Source of the DNA: Pocillopora verrucosa
Lineage: Eukaryota > Cnidaria > Anthozoa > Scleractinia > Pocilloporidae
Reading direction: 5' to 3'
NCBI RefSeq assembly: GCF_036669915.1
Contig: NC_089312.1
Span: 17,986,317-18,050,316 of the forward strand
DNA length: 64,000 bases
The position numbers were made by a program, and so were the translations under genes. Below the pieces are notes generated by a model, which searched no databases, was not told where the DNA came from, and saw only the letters and a program-made list of their open reading frames with translations. Shown here one piece after another: positions 31,101 to 40,000 of the stretch. How positions within the stretch are numbered: position 1 is the stretch's first letter; every line of letters begins with the position of its first letter.

Positions 31101-34030
31101 ACAAAGTTGATGGTACACAAGCTATTTTAGGTAGGAGTAACACTCACTTCTTCTTCAAAATTAACTAACTTTCTGTTCTTACTTTTGTCCACCAATTGGT
31201 ATCCCTCATATCATACCGCCACATTTATTCATCTGTGTATTTATCATCCTTGTTTGCCTTCCAGCTCTAACATTAACTCTTGGACTCAATGGAGTTGTGA
31301 CAAACATAGTGAAAATTCTTGTAGGCAGGTAAACATTTACGTCAGATTTAAATTTCTGTGAAAGTACTTGCAGAGGGATTTCACTGTGCAATTTGTTTCC
31401 AGTTGAATATTACTTCTCTTACCTTTACTACATCTGTACAAGAGAAGCAAAACCTACTCATTACTTAGCTTCTAATTATTTGAAACAAATTTGATTTTGT
31501 AGAGATTCTTAATATAGAAATACCATGACAAGTTCTTACTTGCTTGAGTTGTTGATCCAGGCCTCGTCCGGATTACTTCTGGCGTTGTTATCCAAATGGA
31601 GTTATTCCAGCAAGTACAGAGTGTGACGGCAACCCTGATGAAATAATTGAGGGCAGAAAAAGTTTTCCAAGTGGCCATTCTTCATGTAAGTTGTCATTTA
31701 TAGGCAGGAAAGGAGTATTGAAAAATAAGAGATCTCTTACCAGGAACTCTATTTTTCTGATAAATAGACTTAGCTTAAAATTCATAAAGTTGAGGAAAAT
31801 CTTGTTGTCAGTAAAGTGGGAAAAAAATCTAGGGCTATATCCTCCATATGTTTGGTGATAGGCAAAGGTGACCCATGGTGAGCTTGCTGGACTGTGGATC
31901 AAAAGGTTCTGGCTTGAACTTGTAAGTTCAACCACAGTCGCATTGCTGCCAAGAAACGTCACTCTCACACTACCACTTTCCCCCAGGAAGGTAAATGATT
32001 ACCACAGAATTGTTTAGGAAACTTAATAAAATCTTGAGGTTACCTATTCTGGAGCACTATTCCTTGGCAGAGAAGGAACTAGGTATTAGTTCTGTGAATA
32101 GCAGGAAAACTTTCTACAACATAGGCCATTTAGCTCAAAAGCCATACTTAATGTCTTTATTGCATGTATACAAGTTAGATCACTGCCTCTGCTTTTTTTG
32201 TTGTTGGTGGAATTGCTTAATTTGTCATGCTTGTGTATTGCTTCAATTTGCAGTTGCCTTTTGTGGCCTTGGCTTCACCTCACTTTATCTTGCGGGAAAG
32301 TTACACTGCTTTCAAGCTCAGGGAAGAGGACAAGGGTGGAAACTGTGTATTGCTCTAACCCCTTTGATAGCTGCCATGGCATTGGCACTCACCAGATATT
32401 CAGACTATCGCCATCACTGGCAAGGTATACTAGACAGTAGAAAGGTGACAATCTCAGGCTCCCCAGGCCTTGTGGATAACTATTTCATAATTCATACAGG
32501 GAAGTCCTGGAAGCCGTAAAAAAAAAGGCGTCATGGCTCTCAAAAGTAAATCTACTGTTAATTTCAAATAAATATATATTTTTTTGCTGTTGTTGATTGG
32601 AACTCCTTGTTACAGTGAAGAGAGACATTTTCCAATGTCGTTTTAAAATCTGTTTTGTCATGTTTTTTTCCATATTCTTATTTTTGCGAAATATACGTCT
32701 CAAATTTAGGATTTGAATGGAATATCATATAACAGATCAGTTCAGAGCTCTAAGATACTTCTGCCTTGAAATTTTCTTTTATGAGAAAGTTGAGCAGGAG
32801 AGAGAGAATGATTTACAATGAACGTATCTTCCTTCCGACGTGCAAGCAATCCAAACAATAGACTGATCTTGTACAGTTTGACGAGAAATGAGAAACGGGA
32901 AGCAAATAATTCGCTCATAGATGTTAAGCAGGAACATGGTCGAAGAGCTTTGACATAAAAATTAAGTTTAATTGTCTTCTGATCACTATCATTTTTCCAC
33001 AGACATAATGGTTGGTACCATGATAGGTGAGTTACATTGTTACCAGCCACTTAGCCGACTTGTCAACTCGTCGACAACCAATTCACCGACACCGTTAAAG
33101 TCAACTCGCCCACACCAGTCAACTCGCCGACTTCAATTTGCCAACACCGGTCAACTCGCCAACACCGGTCAACTCGCCAACACCAACTTCTGGTACTCAA
33201 CAGGTTACCAAAGACCAAAGGCGACTGTCGGCACGTCGATATAAGGTGTCGGCAAGTTGACCAATGGTGTAGGCAAGTTGGTTGTCGGTGAGTTAACTTG
33301 TTGGCAAAGTGACTAGACATCGTATTGAAACACTACTTGTTTTAAAATGTAACTTTCCTTCGTTGAAGAACTAGGGATTCAGTTGTGATTGAAAAAAAAG
33401 TCTTTTAAAATGCAAGTGTTTGGTCTCTTCTCATCTGTTTTGCGTTGAGTATTGGTTGAAGATTTCTTGATATCGCATTTCCTGAAATCGGGAACGGAAC
33501 TGTTCATTTTTCAATAAGTTCGACAAAGAGTTTTGTATATGAAGAAGATAGGTATTATGAGTCGTTTTTTCCGCGTCATTCAAAGCACCCCCAACTTGAG
33601 GAATAACGTAGAGTTTTTAGCTTGCTGTGTTATAAATACACAAAAAATTAAGAATTACAGCAAAAAGGAACTATTGTGGTTACGAATGGATGAGAATCAA
33701 ATGGATGGATTTGATAATATTAGACTTGAATTTTTAGGATGGACAAACCGTGACGGTTTTATCTTTAGGAGTGTTGTGTCAGCGGGTTCCACCGCAGTGC
33801 AACTTGCAAACATGAGGTGGTATTCTTAAAAACTTTTCTTTGTTCCAGGTTTGTTCTTCGCCTATCTTTGTTACCGACAGTATTACCCAGCGCTTAACAG
33901 ACCTCATTGTCACATGCCATACTGTGCCATCATGCCGGCTAAGTTTGTTGGTGATGAACATGATCACATGTTACCAGTGACAGTTCGAGAGATCAAGAAT
34001 GTTCATCCTATTGTGACAAAATCTCTTTGA
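28113..34030 (+). CDS. PLPP5: Phospholipid phosphatase 4/5-like, PAP2 superfamily
   Basis: Exons 28113-28201, 30369-30474, 31043-31130, 31265-31328, 31561-31685, 32254-32424, 33003-33026 and 33849-34030 give 282 residues in continuous phase. EEEMWLYKNP and FPSGHSSFAFCGLGF followed by YLAGKLHCF match PLPP4/5 rather than PLPP1-3. The three PAP2 motifs are complete: KILVGRPRP (K-x6-RP), PSGH, and TRYSDYRHHWQD (R-x5-H-x3-D). Several hydrophobic segments fit the usual six-span fold, with the active site facing the lumen or outside. The family removes phosphate from diacylglycerol pyrophosphate, phosphatidate and related lipids. A second in-frame ATG at 28122 could also serve as start. PLPP4 and PLPP5 cannot be separated by eye; the symbol follows the closer remembered match. 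Confidence 0.92.
28885..30159. mobile_element. Large foldback element with CAACTCGCCGAC ends and internal tandem repeats
   Basis: The outer arms are inverted copies: left TCAACTCGCCGACGGACCAA from 28894, right the complement ending about 30151. Inside, 28937-29097 (AGACGTCGGCGAGTTGGTCC, then TGGTGAACATTGGTGAACAT) pairs with 29942-30110. The centre holds about 2.9 direct copies of a 196-197 base unit (29081, 29278, 29474) starting CATCACCAATGACT, then about 1.2 inverted copies (29715-29957). No coding capacity was seen. An 8-base direct repeat TTACCATA at 28877-28884 and 30160-30167 may be the target-site duplication. It lies wholly inside intron 1 of the PLPP gene. Confidence 0.85.
31855..32005 (+). 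mobile_element. Second tRNA-derived SINE type, degenerate
   Basis: The order is A-box-like CCATGGTGAGCTTGCTGGAC, TGTGGATCAAAAGGTTCTGG (eroded B box), then CCAAGAAACGTCACTCTCAC and a pyrimidine-rich end, CCCCCAGGAAGGTAAATG. This matches the layout of a widespread tRNA-derived SINE with a conserved ...CAAGACACTTCACTCTCAC core, recalled from memory. It differs from the SINE at 12455. It is in PLPP intron 5. Confidence 0.55.
33044..33316. mobile_element. Small foldback repeat with CAACTCGCCGAC units
   Basis: The left arm (CACTTAGCCGACTTGTCAAC, then CGACAACC) pairs with the right arm ending GTTGTCGGTGAGTTAACTTG. The left half carries at least four imperfect tandem words of the type GTCAACTCGCCAACACCG. 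The motif is shared with the large element at 28885-30159. It lies in PLPP intron 7, directly after the 24-base exon at 33003. Confidence 0.8.
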
Positions 34031-34495
34031 CTACAGCTGAATCTTAGAATTAGATGTACGAGATGCAAGAAATATACGTATCGAGAATGGTTTCTTCTTA
34101 TTTGGAATTTTACTAGATAACCTACAGAGATTTAAAGTTAGATTACGCCCCCACCCCCGTCGAATTGTTTCAGGACGAGTCTCATGCATTCGCAGTTTTC
34201 AAGTAAAAATTACACCTTGTACACTGGCAAAAAGAACGTCACGTCAAAATTCTTGTTCCCTGAAAATTCCTTTCCATAAGAGTTTTAGAAATTCAGATGG
34301 CTAACGGCTTTAAAATATATATTTTCAGATTTAAATTGGGAAAAATTTGATTGGAAAATTGTCTTCAGAACTAGGGCTGGTCGACATACGCTTTTCCTGA
34401 AATATAACAAGAAGAATTTTTGATGGGGTATATTTATTTCACGAAATGTATTTTAAATACTAATAAACCAAAGAAGACGTAATACCTGGCCAGTC

Positions 34496-34501
34496 AATAA
34501 A
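34496..34501 (+). terminator. Probable PLPP poly(A) signal
   Basis: AATAAA lies 466 bases past the PLPP stop codon, followed by A/T-rich sequence. Another AATAAA-like site (CTAATAAACC) occurs at about 34460. Confidence 0.5.
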
Positions 34502-34904
34502 AGATACAAGTAAGAATGCGTGTCTATTCATCTGTTCAAGGAGGTAACGGGGGGGGGGGTATCCCTGGGGTGTCCGTGTCCGTGTCCCCCCCTTTCCTAA
34601 GCCTTTTTTGTCACATTGACTGAATGAAGTAAGGCATGAAAAATTCTTGGCGACGCCCTAGTTGTCTATGTCATATTGGGGGAGATTCCGCTTTTGAGGA
34701 TGTTTTAGCTTCCTTCACAACTCGGTTAAGCTGGAATTATGTTGTCTGGCGCTTCGAGGCTTCTATATTCCCCCAGGCATTTGCCTCACCAAATTTTAAT
34801 GTCGAAGGTAAAATCAGAGACCGTGTCTCTCCATACATTGACCAAGCTTTGAAACCTAGACCTTGTAGACCTTTTCTTTCGAGCCATTCGCTCGCGAAAG
34901 TGTT

Positions 34905-35090
34905 AACTAGTATTATCAACTGAGTTGATGACTTCGATCTGACGATGAGCTAAATACTTGGCCTACCTGGCTAAATACGATGGCCAATTTACGCTATCAA
35001 CTCATTTGACAATACTAAATTACCCTGTTGTACTCTTCCACCGACGTAGCACTACAGTTTCGTTAGAAACTTAACCCCTTTGCACCTAAA
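34905..35090. repeat. Foldback repeat with TATCAACTGAGTTGAT ends, copy 1
   Basis: TATCAACTGAGTTGAT, a central part ending GGCCAATTTACGCTATCAAC, then TTGTACTCTTCCACCGACGT and CGTTAGAAACTTAACCCC. Related copies occur at 37690-37915, 45745-45910 and 47195-47262. Confidence 0.65.
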
Positions 35091-35268
35091 AGTGAACTGC
35101 TTACCTTTAAAACCTTCATACTTACGGATACAACAATTTAATTGTTCTAGAGAGTCTTGACACTTCCAGTTCAAATTTCCCACCCTGGCCAGGCAAGATT
35201 CCACGGTCCCATTCCCGTGGGTTGCCCGGGAGGGGGATGTTGAAGCTTCTAATTGATCGGCCCAAAAA

Positions 35269-35560
35269 AAGTTACACAGCTTTCAAGCTCAGGGAAGAGG
35301 ACAAGGGTGGAAACTGTGCATTGCTCTAACCCCTTTCATAGCTGGCATGGCATTGGCACTCACCAGATACTCAGACTATTGCCATCACTGGCAAGGTATA
35401 CTAGACCGTAGAAAGGTGACAAGCTCAGGGTCCCCAGGCCTTATGGATAACTATTTCATAATTCATACAGGGAAGTCCTGGAAGCCATAAAAAAAAAAAG
35501 GCATCATGGCTCTCAAAAGTAACTCTACTGTTAATTTCAAATAAATATGTATTTTTTTAC
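35269..35560 (+). pseudogene. Duplicated fragment of PLPP exon 6 plus intron 6
   Basis: It copies 32299-32588 closely: most of exon 6 from the codons for KLH through the donor CAAG|GTATAC, and on into the intron to ATAAATATGTATTTTTT. Because intron sequence is included, this is a DNA-level duplication and not a retrocopy. It encodes the third PAP2 motif with the arginine before the histidine pair replaced by cysteine (SDYCHHWQ) and an LHSF for LHCF change. No other exon is present, so it cannot be functional alone. It lies about 770 bases past the PLPP poly(A) signal, in the same orientation. Confidence 0.93.
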
Positions 35561-36277
35561 AATAGGCAGTTCCCGTCGACAAGCGGTCGGAACGAAGATA
35601 GTTTCTATAGCAAAGAAAACGACGTGTTCGCGTGTGACACTCCAATAAGTAAATTAACGGCTTTAAAGAAGACCTGAATGAAGATAGCACTCTTCTTCTC
35701 CACTATCTCAATCCAAATGTCTTTAAAAGGAGCTAATAAAAATTCAAACGTTAAGTCACGAGAAAGTTCGAGGCTATTCTTCCAGCGCTCTAAGCACAAA
35801 GCTGCGGTGAATCGGGGACTATCATAAACCGTTACGTCACCGAGTAAGACTCCCTAACCTCTTTCAGACTTCGCACGGACAACGAAGTGAGAGAAAACAT
35901 AATACTCAGTGCACTGTATCCTATGTGACCTGCGTACAAAGCAGGGGAAGGGGTGGGGAAGTAATGCGAGTGCGAAGCGTGATCGTTAAATCTACTCAGA
36001 TCAAAAGATCCTGACGAACGCGCCCTGCGCTCGCACCTACCGCTTTTTCCGCAGCCAAGCAGGCTAACACTGCACCAGTCTGCTTGTCACGAGATCATGC
36101 TGATAGATAACAAGGCCGTTACGAAAGAAAAAAGACAAATATAACGCAAACGTCTGTTATTTACCATACTAACACGCAAAGCTAACAAAATGTAAACTGT
36201 AACTACACCAAGTTTCAATCCTCGGTCAATTTACATTTAACAGTCTCTGTAATAAAGAAAAAAAACTCGACCCTCTG

Positions 36278-36512
36278 CTCAGTAGTAATGGGTGCCAATA
36301 TAAAGGAGAACCAATCAGAATCGAGTAAATAGCACACGTGACTTGAATTGACCAATCAGATTGCCGGATTTCCGGATTTAAAACCACGGAGGCGCCTGGA
36401 AATGATAGAATGGAATCTGGAAATCCGGCAATCAATTCAAGTCACGTAGGCTATATACTCGATTCTGATTGGCTCTCCTCTATACTGGCACCTATTACTA
36501 CTCTGCTCTTAC
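36278..36512. repeat. Near-perfect palindromic MITE-like element
   Basis: Left GTAGTAATGGGTGCCAATAT, AACCAATCAGAATCGAGTAA and GTGACTTGAATTGA are mirrored on the right as ACTCGATTCTGATTGGCTCT and CACCTATTACTACTCTGC. The arms are about 95 bases with a GC-rich centre (CCGGATTTAAAACCACGGAG). No open frame of note. Confidence 0.85.
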
Positions 36513-36835
36513 TTTTGAGAATAAAGAAACAAAGAAACACAACGATTTAAAACAGTAAAATATCAATTTTCATTTCGACATGAATTTTTTTTTTAACGAA
36601 CTGTGGTCAAGACTGTCCATCATGCTACCGCGGTTATTCTGGCTCGAGACAGCTTTTGAGGGACTGATGAACGAATATTTAGATTTAAAACTGTCTAAAA
36701 AAAAAGTCTGAAAAAAAAAGCCTATAAAACTGAACGATCACTGATTATGAAAGGACCTATATTCACTTCAACAATTGCCGAAAGCACCGTAAGATGTATA
36801 CCAACAAATTATAAGACAGGAAGTAAGGGGGAACG

Positions 36836-36976
36836 TAGCCTGCGAGCAGGGCCACGCCTCGTGTGTTTCTTCGCTCGCGGGAAGTAAGAGGCCTTGACCC
36901 CGAAAAAACTCGCCCCGACTCGTCTCAATTCTTCACACCAGCGGAGAAACGCGCGTCCAACAACTCGCAGGCTAGG
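36836..36976. repeat. Short inverted-repeat element with TAGCCTGCGAG ends
   Basis: TAGCCTGCGAGCAGGGC at the left is matched by AACTCGCAGGCTAG at the right. The interior is GC-rich, unlike its surroundings. It sits about 115 bases from the 3' end of the homeobox gene. Confidence 0.7.
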
Positions 36977-37089
36977 CGGAACATTGTATTCTATGTAAAC
37001 CTTCGCCATTCGTCAACTAAAATTGTTCTTTCTCTTCGTGATCATAACGCAAGCCGCATGATTCCGCCAGGCACTCTTCGCAAACTCTC

Positions 37090-40000
37090 TTAACAACGAC
37101 TCCACCTATCAGACTGATCGTAAGAGGGTGACCATGGAAACTGAACCGGCAAGAATGCAGTAGGGTGTACAGCGGGTAACCATGACAACTGATAGGGAAC
37201 GGTAACGTTGACAGGAACAAAAGGCGCTGCAAATTGTGGAATACCGTTCACCATGGACACTCCTGGAAAGTCAGTCATGATACTATTCCACATAACTTGA
37301 CTCTTTATATCAGCGATTTGAAATCTGTGGGTGACAAAAAGCTTTCCAGTGAGCCATCTCACAGCTTCTGTCTCAAAGTGAGAGTAAGTTGAAGGCTTGT
37401 AACAAGAAAATGACTTTTTTACTCGCTGCAAATGTTATTCATTTACAAAGTTATTTTTAGCACTTAGCCCCATTTTGAAATTGAGGGTATCTAGAACTCG
37501 GAAGTTATTTTTAATACTTTAGTTTATAAAATCTGAGTCGTATAGGACTTATGCGCGGAGGCTGACATCGACAAAGTCGTTTAGCCAGTTAGAACAAGCA
37601 GGCAGATTTTTCAACTAATCAGGATAAACCTCGAACTTAGTCAAGAGTTGAATGAGGAGGGTAAGTTTCTTAGGAAACTGTCGTGCGGTTATTTGGTATT
37701 ATCAACTGAGTTGATAGCGTAAATTGGCCACCGTTAAGAGTTTCAAAGCGGACGTTTCGAGTGCTAGCCCTTCGTCAGAGCGAATGGAGAATGTCCCCCT
37801 GCACTCTGACGAAGTGCTCACGCTTGAATGTCAGCTTTAACACTCTTAACGGTATAGACTAAACCAATTTACGTTATCTACGATTCAGTTGAGAGTACCA
37901 AATTACCTTGCTAGTCAAGAGTTGCTTCTTCAGCGCTGTTACGACTGTATGACATGTTTTCTTGTCGCTTTTCCTACTTGTTTTGTCTTCTTCTAAATTC
38001 ACATTAAAAAAACTGTTGGGTTATTTCCTGTTGCTAAACCTACGCCACATATTTCAATGTTTAGTATATACTAAAACGGCAGATAGCGTGTAAGGCGCGC
38101 TCTGATTGGCTACTCCGTATATCCTTTGATATTCGCCTCCAAGCAACTCTCACGGAATTTGCGCCCGAAAATTTTGCAGGAATAGATGAGTTAAAATTAT
38201 CCTTTTGTGCTATATTATCTCACTTCTTTAGTATATACTGACGCAACGATTCACCTCAGTGTGACGGCGGCTAGGGGTGGATGTTTACCTCGCCGCTTTG
38301 TCAAAAACTAGCCACCTTCACTTCGGTGAATAGTTCTAATTATTACATTTTCAGATGGAATGTGCGATGTGTTTCATTGCACCAATACAACCGACTTTTT
38401 GGACAACAAAAGTTACAGCCAACATCGTTGCGATTGCTTGATACCTTTGAGGTTGTTTCTGCCCTTGAGCTGCGTTGAGAGATAAAGCAGATGCGCTTCT
38501 CCCTGATATGGCGACGTCTTTTCTCGTTTTCTGTAGTGTTTTTCTCTGCCAAAGATTCTTCTTCTTCTTTTTGGGATATTTTAATAAGTGGCGGTTTCGG
38601 AGACGTCTTCGGGCGTTGGCAAACCAGGTCTTTAGCTTAAACGAAAATAACAGAAACGGTTCCAAAGTTTTCTTGATTCTTTCGATTATATTTGTTTTCA
38701 CCGAAAGTGTTTCAAATCGCTTGTTTGGGTTTAGGCAATTCGAGGATAGTTTCATTATGTCACCGAGGGAGAAAGGCCGATGTTGTATCAATTGGCGTGC
38801 CCAGGGATAGGTCACGGCTTGAACATCGAACAAATTTAAATTTAATGAATTTCTGAAAAAAAATTATTCAAGTTCATTGTTTGCCCCAAGCTTTAATCTT
38901 CTCCATCCTTAGCTATCCTTGTTTCTTCTTGTTTTTTATGTTAATTATTTTTTGTTTCTATCTACTGGGAGGGCTTGAAAACTAGCCTCAGGAGCGCGAG
39001 TTTTTTAGGGTGTCTGTGGCCATTCTCCCCCAGAAAATATTGTAATTGCGATCTCGGAGGATAATCTGTGGTGAATTGGGTTTTTTTTCGTATAGTTCTC
39101 TTTCATTCGTCATACGTACTTCATGCTAAACAAAAATATTGATATTAAATCTGTACGGCTCCGCTGCCCTAATAAGGAAGTCACGTAACACATCCGTTGA
39201 CATGCCTAATGGGAAGTACACTAATAGTGACGTAGCCCTTTTAAGTTTTCTAGGGAAACCTAAACGCAGAGTCCTTTCTGATGTTATGGAATTTTCAATT
39301 CTCTGATCAATGTTTTTCTTTCTCTTTTTTACCCTGATACTCTACCTGAGCTAAAGTAATTCCGTGCTGCTCGGCTAACATAAGTTTCTCAGTTGAGTCA
39401 GGGTAGGGATTCCTGATGCGTTGCATGAGCCACGCCTGTAGTGCTTTATAGGTTTCTCTGGGAATTCCTTTCTTCTTGCGAAAACCTGAAGGGCAGATGC
39501 TCCGCGGAGGTGGGAACCTGTGGATAACAAGTAAATTAAGGATTTCTAAACCTCGACCTGTCCGTTAGCCGTAAGCTGGCGCGTGGTAAGGGTACATGCT
39601 GTAATTGTCCAGTTTGAGTGTGGGGTGGGGGCACTTACAAGCATTTCACTGTCAACTGAGTAGGAGGGGAGAGGAGGGGAGGGAGGGGGGGGGGGAGGAA
39701 GTGAGAGAAGGCAGGTTGTTTTTATGGTATGAAAAGCGGGTAAAACGCATACCAAGATCTCCTTCAGTGTCCCTTTGATTATTATAACGGAATTCATGAT
39801 ACAGGCGAACCTCTCCTTAACTGCCACCTTGGAAATTGTGAGGGCGGCCGCTGCAGAGGACTGGCATTTGTAGGGTGGAAGGGGACGTAATGCAACAGTT
39901 TTTGTATCTATTATTGAATGGGTAGAACATCTTTATTCATATCTAATGGTTGTCGTCCAAATTAAATGGACGTTTCCGTTGTGAAGAGATAACCGTTCTA

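Noticed and set aside
34636-34923. 95-codon open frame on + and a 60-codon frame on -
   Set aside because: Frames overlap on both strands, match no family and sit in repeat-like sequence.
38351-38444. Extension of the fourth exon of the SIX-TALE gene to a stop at 38351
   Set aside because: A GTATCA donor at 38444 and an acceptor at 37325 match in phase and give a plausible tail. The unspliced end remains possible and is noted in the gene entry.
39546-39827. Reverse-strand frame with a proline run as a first homeobox exon
   Set aside because: The proline run is only the G-rich tract read on the other strand. The SIX exons at 42022-42476 fit the phase and the family better.
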